From NCBI RefSeq assembly GCF_016865425.1, contig NZ_AP023355.1, positions 6,198,198 through 6,262,197 of the forward strand: a stretch of 64,000 nt of DNA, given 5' to 3'. The notes beneath the pieces were generated by a model. The model had not been told where the DNA came from, made no database searches, and saw only the letters and a program-made list of their open reading frames with translations. Numbering within the stretch: the stretch's first letter is position 1; every line of letters starts with the position of its first letter. The DNA is from Actinocatenispora thailandica (GTDB lineage: Bacteria > Actinomycetota > Actinomycetes > Mycobacteriales > Micromonosporaceae). The position numbers and the translations under genes were made by a program. Below are positions 44,008 through 51,558 of this stretch, one piece after another.

Positions 44008-45093
44008 ATGCCGCACGAGGTACGCGCAGTCCTGGCCACCGCCCGGGACACACCGGTCAGCGTCGAGACGATCACGGTGCCCGACCCGGGCCCGGGCGAG
44101 GCCCTGGTACGGGTGGCCGCCTGCGGGGTCTGCCACACCGACCTGCACTATCGCGACGGCGGGATCGGGGACGAGTTCCCCTACCTGCTCGGGCACGAGG
44201 CGGCCGGCACGGTCGAGGCGGTCGGCCCGGACGTCACCGAGGTGGCGCCGGGCGACTTCGTCATCCTCAACTGGCGGGCGGTGTGCGGCGTCTGCCGGGC
44301 GTGCCGGCGGGGCCGGCCGTGGCTGTGTTTCGACACCCGCAACGCGACGCAGCGGATGACCCGCGCGGACGGTACGCCGCTGACCGCCGCGCTCGGCATC
44401 GGCGCGTTCGCCGAGCTGACCCTGGTCGCGGCCGGCCAGTGTACGAAGGTGTCGGCGGAGACGCCCGCGACGGTGGCCGGGCTGCTCGGCTGCGGGGTGA
44501 TGGCCGGGCTGGGTGCGGCGATCAACACCGGCCAGGTCGGCCGCGGCGACTCGGTCGCGGTGTTCGGCTGCGGCGGGGTCGGGGACGCGGCGATCGCGGG
44601 CGCGGCGCTGGCCGGCGCGACCACGGTGGTGGCGGTGGACGTGGACGACCGCAAGCTCGACTGGGCCCGCGGATTCGGCGCCACCCACACGGTGAACTCG
44701 CGCAGCGCCGACCCGGTGGCCGAGATCAGGGCGCTGACCGGCGGCAACGGCGTGGATGTCGCGATCGAGGCGGTGGGCCGGCCGGAGACGTACCGGCAGG
44801 CGTTCTACGCCCGTGATCTCGCCGGCACGGTGGTGCTCGTCGGGGTGCCGACCCCGGAGATGACGCTGCAGCTGCCGCTGCTGGACGTGTTCAGCCGCGG
44901 CGGCGCGCTCAAGTCCTCCTGGTACGGCGACTGCCTGCCGAGCCGGGACTTCCCGACGCTGATCGAGCTGTACCGGCAGGGCCGGCTGCCACTGGATTCG
45001 TTCGTGTCCGAGACGATCGGCATCGACGACGTGGAGGCGGCGTTCGGTGCGATGCAGCGCGGCGAGGTGCTGCGCAGCGTCGTGGTGCTGTGA
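44008..45093 (+). CDS. mscR: S-(hydroxymethyl)mycothiol dehydrogenase-like enzyme
   Basis: A 361-residue zinc alcohol dehydrogenase. The catalytic zinc ligands are in [15 protein letters not shown] and [12 protein letters not shown], the structural zinc Cys in [16 protein letters not shown], and the NAD site in [15 protein letters not shown]. This matches MscR (AdhE2), which oxidises the mycothiol adduct of formaldehyde and also reduces S-nitrosomycothiol. The stop overlaps the metallo-beta-lactamase gene as GTGA, a pairing known for mscR. mshA in this window shows that mycothiol is made. Confidence 0.88.
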   Translation: MPHEVRAVLATARDTPVSVETITVPDPGPGEALVRVAACGVCHTDLHYRDGGIGDEFPYLLGHEAAGTVEAVGPDVTEVAPGDFVILNWRAVCGVCRACRRGRPWLCFDTRNATQRMTRADGTPLTAALGIGAFAELTLVAAGQCTKVSAETPATVAGLLGCGVMAGLGAAINTGQVGRGDSVAVFGCGGVGDAAIAGAALAGATTVVAVDVDDRKLDWARGFGATHTVNSRSADPVAEIRALTGGNGVDVAIEAVGRPETYRQAFYARDLAGTVVLVGVPTPEMTLQLPLLDVFSRGGALKSSWYGDCLPSRDFPTLIELYRQGRLPLDSFVSETIGIDDVEAAFGAMQRGEVLRSVVVL

Positions 45094-45728
45094 GCGCGGC
45101 GATGACGACGAGGATCGAGCAGATCGTCACCGCCGGCGTGTTCGAGCTGGACGGTGGCCGCTGGGACGTGCAGAACAACGTCTGGCTGGTGGGTGACGCA
45201 CGCGAGTGCCTGCTGATCGACGCGCCGCACGATGCGGCGGCGATCGCCGAGCTGGCCGCCGGCCGGGACGTCGTGGCGATCGCCTGCACGCACGCGCATT
45301 CCGATCATGTGGACGCCGCGCTGGCGCTGTCCGAGCTGGTCGACGCGCCGGTACTGCTGCATCCCGACGACCGGGTGCTGTGGGATCTGGTGCACCCGGA
45401 CCGGGCCCCGCACGCCGAACTGGCGGACGGCGAGACGCTCACGGTGGCCGGCGTCGACCTGCGGGTGCTGCACACGCCGGGGCACTCGCCGGGCTCGTGC
45501 TGCTTCCACGCGCCGGCGCTGGGCGCCGTGTTCACCGGCGACACGCTGTTCGAGGGCGGGCCGGGCGCGACCGGCCGGTCGTACTCGGACTACGACACGA
45601 TCGTCGCGTCGATCACCGACCGGCTGCTGACGCTGCCGGGTTCGACGACGGTGCACACCGGGCACGGGTCGCGGACCACCATCGCGGCCGAGGCGGCGAA
45701 CGCGGCGGAGTGGCGCCGCCCCGAGTAG
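45090..45728 (+). CDS. MBL-fold hydrolase, partner of mycothiol dehydrogenase
   Basis: A 212-residue metallo-beta-lactamase-fold protein with the HxHxDH motif THAHSDHVD (His68, His70, Asp72, His73), later metal His in [18 protein letters not shown] and HTGHGSRTT. By analogy with glyoxalase II-like partners it probably hydrolyses the mycothiol thioester (formyl- or acyl-mycothiol) made by the dehydrogenase. The GTG start overlaps the mscR stop by 4 nt, so both are made together. Confidence 0.88.
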   Translation: MSAAMTTRIEQIVTAGVFELDGGRWDVQNNVWLVGDARECLLIDAPHDAAAIAELAAGRDVVAIACTHAHSDHVDAALALSELVDAPVLLHPDDRVLWDLVHPDRAPHAELADGETLTVAGVDLRVLHTPGHSPGSCCFHAPALGAVFTGDTLFEGGPGATGRSYSDYDTIVASITDRLLTLPGSTTVHTGHGSRTTIAAEAANAAEWRRPE

Positions 45729-45827
45729 GCGACCCGGGCCGGCGCACTCGCCGCAGCGGCGGTCATATCGGCGCGCGGTTTCCCGGAAAGCGCCGCAGGC
45801 CGCCGCACCGGCTGGTAACCACATGTC

Positions 45828-46871
45828 ATGTTCAGCAAACGATCCGTGCTCGTGGTCGTACCGGTGCTGCTGACCGCCGCGGTCCTCGCCGGATGCACCA
45901 ACGGCGGCAAGAAGGGCGGCTCCGGCACCCCGAGCAGCACGACCGCGGCGGGCTCGGACAGCCAGAGCAGCTCGTACGAGAAGGTCGTGTCGAACGTGCT
46001 GCGCTCGGTGGTGCAGATCAACACCTCGCAGGGCCTCGGCTCGGGTGTCGTCTACGACGACAAGGGCGACATCGTGACCAACGCGCACGTCGTCGGCAGC
46101 GCCACGAGCTTCCAGGTCACCACGGCGACCAGTCAGAAGCCGCTGTCGGCGACGCTGGTGGCGAGCTACCCGCCGAACGACATCGCGGTGATCAGGGTGT
46201 CCGGCGACCTGAACGTACCGGCGGCCAAGTTCGGCGACTCCGGCAAGCTGAAGGTCGGCCAGCAGGTACTGGCGATGGGCAGCCCGCTGGGGCTGTCCGG
46301 TTCGGTGACCAACGGCATCGTCTCCGCGGTCGGCCGTACCGTGCAGGAGCCGCGCAGCCAGGACGCCCCGGCGACCACGATCAGCGACATGGTGCAGACC
46401 TCCGCCGCGATCAACCCGGGCAACAGCGGTGGCGCCCTGGTCGACCTGAACTCGCAGGTCGTCGGGGTACCGACGCTGGCCGCGACCGATCAGCAGGAGG
46501 GCGGCGCGGCGCCCGGGATCGGGTTCGCGCTGTCCAGCAACACGGTCACCCGGATCGCCGACCAGATCATCAAGAACGGCTCGGTCGGCAAGTCGGGGCG
46601 TGCCGCGCTCGGGGTGACGGTCCGGCCGGTGCTGAACCAGGACTACCAGCCGGCGGGTGCCGCGGTGGTGTCGGTGACGAAGAACGGGCCGGCGGACAAG
46701 GCGGGCATCCGGGCCGGCGACGTGATCACCGCGGTCGACGGTACCCAGGTGACCGATGTCGGGCAGCTGACCACGATCCTCGCCGGGCACCAGCCGGGCG
46801 ACACCGTCGAGGTGACCGTCGACCGGGACGGCAACCAGCAGCAGATCAAGGTCAAGCTCGGCGAGCAGTGA
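45828..46871 (+). CDS. HtrA/DegP-like serine protease lipoprotein with PDZ domain
   Basis: A 347-residue surface protease. The lipobox LAGC (Cys23) is followed by a Ser/Thr/Gly linker and a trypsin-like domain with His87 (TNAHVVG), Asp118 (PPNDIAV) and Ser200 (NPGNSGGAL). A PDZ domain lies at about 255-340 (AGIRAGDVITAVDGTQV). It would degrade or refold damaged proteins outside the membrane. Unlike mycobacterial HtrA it has no membrane span; a lipid anchor replaces it. Confidence 0.94.
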   Translation: MFSKRSVLVVVPVLLTAAVLAGCTNGGKKGGSGTPSSTTAAGSDSQSSSYEKVVSNVLRSVVQINTSQGLGSGVVYDDKGDIVTNAHVVGSATSFQVTTATSQKPLSATLVASYPPNDIAVIRVSGDLNVPAAKFGDSGKLKVGQQVLAMGSPLGLSGSVTNGIVSAVGRTVQEPRSQDAPATTISDMVQTSAAINPGNSGGALVDLNSQVVGVPTLAATDQQEGGAAPGIGFALSSNTVTRIADQIIKNGSVGKSGRAALGVTVRPVLNQDYQPAGAAVVSVTKNGPADKAGIRAGDVITAVDGTQVTDVGQLTTILAGHQPGDTVEVTVDRDGNQQQIKVKLGEQ

Positions 46872-46916
46872 CGGCCGCCGGCGCCGCCGCTGCCGGCGCC
46901 GGCCGCCACCCGCCCG

Positions 46917-48851
46917 TCACCCGCGGGTACGGAGCTGGCGCAGGGTCCGGCCGCCGCTGGCGCGCTTGAACAGGTACTCGGCGCGCTCGTAGGACAGCCG
47001 GCGCCGGCCGGTCTCCGGGCACAGGTCGGCGGCGGCGGTCCGGCGGGCCGGTGCCGGCCGGCGGTCGCTGCGGAACAGCGGCCCGCAGCGCCGGCCGGCG
47101 ACCAGCTCCGGCAGCACCTCGGCGGTGCCGGTACCCCAGGTCAGCCAGCCGGTGCCGACCCGCGCCCGGCGGCGCGGCAGGTCCAGGTCGGCCACGTCGA
47201 GGGCGAGCGCCGCGCTGACCGCGGCGCCGGACTCGGCAAGCAGCAGCCACAGCGCCCGCTCCCGCACCGCGACGCCGGGCCGGGCGCAGAGCGCGGCGAG
47301 CTCGGCCGCCGGCATCGGCGCGGTACGGCCGGCCGGCTCGGCCCGCCGTGCCAGCCCGGCGTCGAGTCCGGCGCGGCCGGCCCAGCCGCCGAACGACCGG
47401 ACCGCCGCGCGGTGCCGGTTCCAGGTACGGGAGGCGGCGCCGCCCCAGGCCGAGTCGAAGACCCGGGCGACGGCGTCCGCGGTGACGTCGGCGAGCGGGA
47501 TGCTCGGGCCGAGGTCGAGGCAGAGCCGGCGCAGCGTCTGCCGGTACGAGCGGAGCGTGCCGGCCCGGTGCCGGTCCCGGTCGAGGAACTCGCGTACCGC
47601 GGCGTCCAGGGTGCGGGCGGACGGCGGCGCGGCGGGCAGTGCGGCGGCCCGGCGGCGCAGGAAGGTCCGTTCGGCGGCGGTGCCGGCCAGCGCCGCCGCC
47701 CGGTCGTACTCGCGGCGGGCCTCGCCGGTGCGGCCGACCCGGGCCAGCAGGTCGGCCCGCACCCCGGGCAGCAGGTGGTAGTCGCGCAGCGCGGGGTCGC
47801 CGGCCAGCTCGTCGACCGCGGCGAGGCCGGCGGCCGGGCCGCGCGCCGCGCCGACGGCGACCGCCCGGTTGAGCCGCACCACCGGCGTCGGCAGCAGCCG
47901 GATCAGCGCGTCGTACAGCGCGGCGATCTCGGCCCAGTCGGTCTCCTCGGCGCGGCGGGCGCGGGCGTGGCAGGCGGCGATCGCGGCCTGCAGCACGTAC
48001 CGCCCGGGCGGCTCGCCGGTGTCCCGGGCGCGCAGCAGGGCGGTGAACCCGCGGCGGATCAGCAGCGGGTCCCAGCGACCGCGGTCCTGCTCGGCCAGCG
48101 GTACCGGGGTGCCGTCGGCGGCGGCGCGCGTGGCGGACCGGGACGCCTGGATCTCCAGCAGCGCGACCAGCCCGTGCACCTCGGCGGTGCCGGGTGCGAG
48201 CCCGGCGAGCAGCCGGGCCAGCCGCAGCGCCTCCAGGCACAGTCCGGGCCGGATCAGGTCGTCGCCGGCGCTGGCCGTGTACCCCTCGTTGAAGATCAGG
48301 TACAGCACGTCGAGGACGGCGGCGATCCGGTCGGCCAGCTCGCCCGCCGGCGGCAGTTCGAACCGCACCCCCGCCTCGGCGAGGGCCTGCCGGGCCGCCG
48401 CGACCCGGCGCACCACGGTGCGCTCGTCGAGCAGGAACGCGCGCCCGATCTCGGCCGCGGTCAGCCCGCCGACCAGCCGCAAGGTCAACGCCACCCGGTA
48501 CGGCGGGGGCAGCACCGGGTGGCAGGTCAGAAGCATCAGCCGCAGCACGTCGTCCGGCGGCTCGTCGCTCGACCGGCGCGCCTGCTCGCGCCCGGCGCGC
48601 TCGGTCGCCCGATCGGCGCGGGCCGAGCGGCGCAGCTGGTCGACGGCCCGCCGCTTCGCCACCGTGGTCAGCCAGCCGGCCGGATTGTCCGGTACGCCGT
48701 CTGCGCGCCATTGTTCCAGCGCGGCGACGAGCGCGTCCTGGGCCAGCTCCTCGGCCAGCCCGACGTCGTGAACCAGCCGGGTCAGCGCGGCGATGATCCG
48801 CGCCGACTCCAGCTTCCACACCGCGTCGAGCGTGGCCTCGACGTCCCTCAT
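46917..48851 (-). CDS. ECF42-like sigma factor fused to tyrosine-recombinase-like domain
   Basis: A 644-residue protein, far longer than ECF42 sigma factors of about 400. Residues 1-160 are sigma region 2 (VHDVGLAEELAQDALVAALEQW) and region 4 (ALTLRLVGGLTAAEIGRAFL, RTVVRRVAAARQAL). Residues 165-405 are the SnoaL-free, TPR-like ECF42 extension (YLIFNEGYTAS, LNRAVAVG, FLRRR). Residues 412-644 match a tyrosine recombinase: core-binding SARTLDAAVREFLDR to SFGGWAG, then a catalytic-like domain ending RLSYERAEYLFKRASGG, TLRQLRTRG. The Arg usually in the ESAAR box is absent (ESGAAVSAALAL), HQLRH reads RQLRT, and no catalytic Tyr follows, so it cannot recombine DNA. It is paired with a YCII gene. Confidence 0.88.
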   Translation of the reverse strand: MRDVEATLDAVWKLESARIIAALTRLVHDVGLAEELAQDALVAALEQWRADGVPDNPAGWLTTVAKRRAVDQLRRSARADRATERAGREQARRSSDEPPDDVLRLMLLTCHPVLPPPYRVALTLRLVGGLTAAEIGRAFLLDERTVVRRVAAARQALAEAGVRFELPPAGELADRIAAVLDVLYLIFNEGYTASAGDDLIRPGLCLEALRLARLLAGLAPGTAEVHGLVALLEIQASRSATRAAADGTPVPLAEQDRGRWDPLLIRRGFTALLRARDTGEPPGRYVLQAAIAACHARARRAEETDWAEIAALYDALIRLLPTPVVRLNRAVAVGAARGPAAGLAAVDELAGDPALRDYHLLPGVRADLLARVGRTGEARREYDRAAALAGTAAERTFLRRRAAALPAAPPSARTLDAAVREFLDRDRHRAGTLRSYRQTLRRLCLDLGPSIPLADVTADAVARVFDSAWGGAASRTWNRHRAAVRSFGGWAGRAGLDAGLARRAEPAGRTAPMPAAELAALCARPGVAVRERALWLLLAESGAAVSAALALDVADLDLPRRRARVGTGWLTWGTGTAEVLPELVAGRRCGPLFRSDRRPAPARRTAAADLCPETGRRRLSYERAEYLFKRASGGRTLRQLRTRG

Positions 48852-48927
48852 CGAGCCGCGCCACCCGGCACGCCCGGCCCGGGACCAGCTCCACCGGAGT
48901 CCTCCGCACGGCGCCGGAAGTACCGGC

Positions 48928-49251
48928 TCATGCCGAGTAGACCTGCCGGAGGGTGCTCTCGCCGTCGCCCACGATCCGGCGGAACCGGCGGCTCAGCTCG
49001 ATCGCTTCCTCCTTGGAGCTCACCTCGACCAGCGCGAAGCTGGCGATCGCCTCCTTGGCCTCGGTGAACGGGCCGTCGGTGACGGTGATCTCGGCGCCGT
49101 CCGAACTGATCCGGGTACCGCCCGGCTCCAGGCCGCCGGTGGCGAGCAGCACGCCGGACGCGGTCAGTTCCCGGACGAACTCGCCCATCTCGGCGAACAG
49201 CTTCTCGTCCGGCGCGGTGTCGGACGGCCCGGTGGTCATCAGGTATCGCAT
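48928..49251 (-). CDS. YCII (DGPF-motif) protein
   Basis: A 107-residue YCII-fold protein with the DGPF motif in EITVTDGPFTEAKEAIASF, the usual partner of ECF42 sigma factors, and a C-terminal ELSRRFRRIVGDG. The sigma gene starts 76 nt downstream on the same strand, so the pair is one unit. In known pairs the sigma factor drives expression of the DGPF gene. The enzymatic role is unclear. Confidence 0.92.
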   Translation of the reverse strand: MRYLMTTGPSDTAPDEKLFAEMGEFVRELTASGVLLATGGLEPGGTRISSDGAEITVTDGPFTEAKEAIASFALVEVSSKEEAIELSRRFRRIVGDGESTLRQVYSA

Positions 49252-49315
49252 GTCGTGCTCCTCGTTCGGTTCGCGCCCCCGGTGCGGCGGCGCCACACCC
49301 GAACGTCGCCCCAGC

Positions 49316-49756
49316 CTATGTGACAGGGAACGTTTCGCACCGACGTCGCGCAGGAAGCTCGTCCGGGCACCGGCTGGGCCGGCGGCGAGTGCCGTGGCCG
49401 CTCGCGGGCACCGGACCGGGTGGCCCCGTACCGTCGCACGAGGTGGAAGTCGGCGCCGCCCATCGTGTGGTGGTGAACGAGATCTGCCCGGACGTCGGCG
49501 AACTCGCCTCGCCGAACGCGAGGTCGAGCACGTCCCGGGAGCCGGACACCTGGCTGATCGGGACGTACCCGGAGCCGTTGGCGAAGCTGGCATGCAGGTA
49601 GCCGACCGGCGCATGCGCCGGCAGCCCCGCCGTCGTCGCGGCCGTACGACCGTGCGCCGATGCCTGGTTCGGTTGCCCCGCAACCGAACTGGCCACCGCC
49701 AGCAGCGTCGCCGCGAGCACGCCGACGATGCGCCGCCGTACCGCCGAGGGGGTCAT
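49316..49756 (-). pseudogene. Truncated GH18 chitinase gene fragment
   Basis: The frame encodes a signal peptide (RRRIVGVLAATLLAVASSVAG) followed by VGYLHASFANGSGYVPISQV and DVLDLAFGEA, the first two strands of a GH18 barrel. Family similarity stops near residue 96. The rest is low-complexity, and the catalytic DxxDxDxE motif is missing. The ATG overlaps the stop of the complete chitinase as ATGA, so it may still be translated as a 146-residue secreted stub. Confidence 0.65.
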
Positions 49757-51249
49757 GGCAGCGTGTCCAGGTGCGGGCCGACGGTGTTCGCGAACGCGTA
49801 CCCGTTGCTCGCGTCCCAGTTGATCGACCAGGTCATCGCGCCGCGCACGGACCAGTGCGTGTCCGGCACGTACGAGCCGCAGTTGGTGCCGGTGGCCAGG
49901 CAGTCCAGCGCATCGTTCACTGTGGACGGTGGCAGATAGCCGCCGCCGGCGGCGGAGCCGGACGCCGGCAGCCCGAGCCCGACCTGGCCGGGTGCCAGGC
50001 CGCCCTGCAACTGGATGCAGGCCAGCGCGGTGAGGAAGTCCTCGGTGCCCTGGCCGTACACCTTGCCGTCGCAGCCGAGCATGGTGCCGGAGTTGTAGTA
50101 CTGCATGTTGTCGATGGTCAGCACGTCCTTCGCGGCGAGCGCGAGCTTGAAGTACGCCATCCCGGTGGACTGCATGTCGATGGTCTGCGGTGCCATCGTG
50201 ATGATGGTGTCGCTGCCGCCGGCGGACGCGATCCGGTGCAGTGCCTGCGACATGTACGTGGCGTCGACGCCGTTCTCCAGGTCGATGTCCACACCGTCGA
50301 AGCCGTACTGCTGCATCAGCGCGGTGATGCTGCTGGCGAAGTTGTTCGCGGCGGTGGAGTCGGCGACGCTGATCGTGCCGTTCTGCCCGCCGACCGACAG
50401 GATCACCTTCTGGCCGCGGGCGTGCACGGTCGCCACGTCCGCCTTGAAGTCCTCGTCGGTGTAGCCGCCCAGCTGGCCGGACAGCCCCGAGTCGACGGAG
50501 AAGGTGACCGCACCCGGCGTGCTCGGGTCGGCGTTCGCGAACGCCACCGCGATCAGGTCGTAGCTGGTCGGTACGTCGGACAGCCGCAACGCCGTGGCAC
50601 CGTTGTAGAAGTCCTGCCAGTACCCGGTGAGCACGTGCGCGGGCAGCTCGCCGGCCGGTGGGGTACCCCCGCCGGACGTGGTGGTCACCGACACCGCGGC
50701 CGACCGCGGCGACTCGCCGGCCGCGTTGTACGCGCTGACCGTGAAGCCGTACGCGGTGCTCGGGGCGAGGCCGGTGACCGTCACCGAGGTGCCGGTCACG
50801 GTGGCGACCGAGGTGCCGTCCCGGTAGACGTGGTAGCCCTGGACGTCCCCGCCCGGCGCGGTCCAGGACAGCGTCACGGTGGAATCGGTGACGCTACCGG
50901 CGGACAGGCCGGTCGGTGCGGCCGGCGCGGTGGGGCTGCCGCCGCCGTCGCACGCGCCGTCGTCCTGCCACGGGCCCCATTCGGCGGCTCCGGGCGTCTC
51001 GCCCTGGGTCCACCACTTCGCGGTCCACTCGTGGTTCTGGTAGCTGACCTGGTCGCCGCCGACGTAGACGGCGGTGCTGCTCCAGGCGTCCGCGGTGCAG
51101 GTGACCGCGGGTGCGGCGGCTGCCGGGGATGCGGCGCCGAGCAGGCCGGCGGCGAGCACCGCGCCCGCCGCGACGGCGAGAACTCGGCGCGCGACCGCGG
51201 TGGGCCGGACGGCCGCACCCCCGGTCGGGAGGATTCTGGTTCGTCTCAT
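49753..51249 (-). CDS. GH18 chitinase with CBM5/12 and FN3 domains
   Basis: A 498-residue secreted chitinase. Signal peptide 1-46 (AVAAGAVLAAGLLGAASPAAAA). Residues 52-100 are a CBM5/12 chitin-binding module (AWSSTAVYVGGDQVSY, WWTQGETPGAAEWGPW). Residues 108-190 are a fibronectin type III domain. Residues 204-495 are a GH18 barrel with the catalytic DGVDIDLE (318-325, acid Glu325). It cleaves chitin extracellularly. ATG 51249 precedes a clear signal peptide; earlier codons in the same frame run through tandem repeats and are not included. Downstream of the large chitinase on the same strand. Confidence 0.94.
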   Translation of the reverse strand: MRRTRILPTGGAAVRPTAVARRVLAVAAGAVLAAGLLGAASPAAAAPAVTCTADAWSSTAVYVGGDQVSYQNHEWTAKWWTQGETPGAAEWGPWQDDGACDGGGSPTAPAAPTGLSAGSVTDSTVTLSWTAPGGDVQGYHVYRDGTSVATVTGTSVTVTGLAPSTAYGFTVSAYNAAGESPRSAAVSVTTTSGGGTPPAGELPAHVLTGYWQDFYNGATALRLSDVPTSYDLIAVAFANADPSTPGAVTFSVDSGLSGQLGGYTDEDFKADVATVHARGQKVILSVGGQNGTISVADSTAANNFASSITALMQQYGFDGVDIDLENGVDATYMSQALHRIASAGGSDTIITMAPQTIDMQSTGMAYFKLALAAKDVLTIDNMQYYNSGTMLGCDGKVYGQGTEDFLTALACIQLQGGLAPGQVGLGLPASGSAAGGGYLPPSTVNDALDCLATGTNCGSYVPDTHWSVRGAMTWSINWDASNGYAFANTVGPHLDTLP

Positions 51250-51383
51250 CGTGGCCTCGGGTCTTCTCGTCCGCACCGGCGGTGCGGCGGCGTCCCGCCC
51301 CGGAGGGGGGACGAGGGCGGGACGCCGTGGGGGGAGCGTGCGCAACGTGGGTCGGTGGTGCCGGGCCGCCATGCCCGGCCCGG

Positions 51384-51511
51384 CACCACCGGGTCCTGGT
51401 GCCCGCGATGTCGGGCACCACCGGGTCCTGGTGCCCGCGATGTCGGGCGCCACCGGGTCCTGGTGCCCGCGATGTCGGGCACCACCGGGTCCCGGTGCCC
51501 GACGTCGGCGG
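51384..51511. repeat. Four tandem copies of a 32-bp hairpin-forming unit
   Basis: Units at 51384-51415 and 51416-51447 are identical. The third (51448-51479) differs at one base, and the fourth (51480-51511) is degraded. Each unit can form the stem GGTGCCCG/CGGGCACC around CGATGT. The array lies in the 309-nt gap between the two chitinase genes, which holds no gene. It may act as a multi-hairpin terminator or mRNA spacer. Confidence 0.85.
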
Positions 51512-51558
51512 GTCGGTCGGCGCGGCGCACCGGCGGTCACCGGCACGCCGCGCGGCCG

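Noticed and set aside
46917-47618. Active integrase marking a mobile element
   Set aside because: Catalytic residues are missing, and no attachment-site repeats or tRNA were seen nearby.
51384-51511. CRISPR array
   Set aside because: The 32-bp units are directly adjacent without spacers and there are no cas genes.
51250-51546. Upstream extension of the 498-residue chitinase through the tandem repeat
   Set aside because: The added residues are repeat-derived, all frames are open there, and a proper signal peptide begins at 51249.
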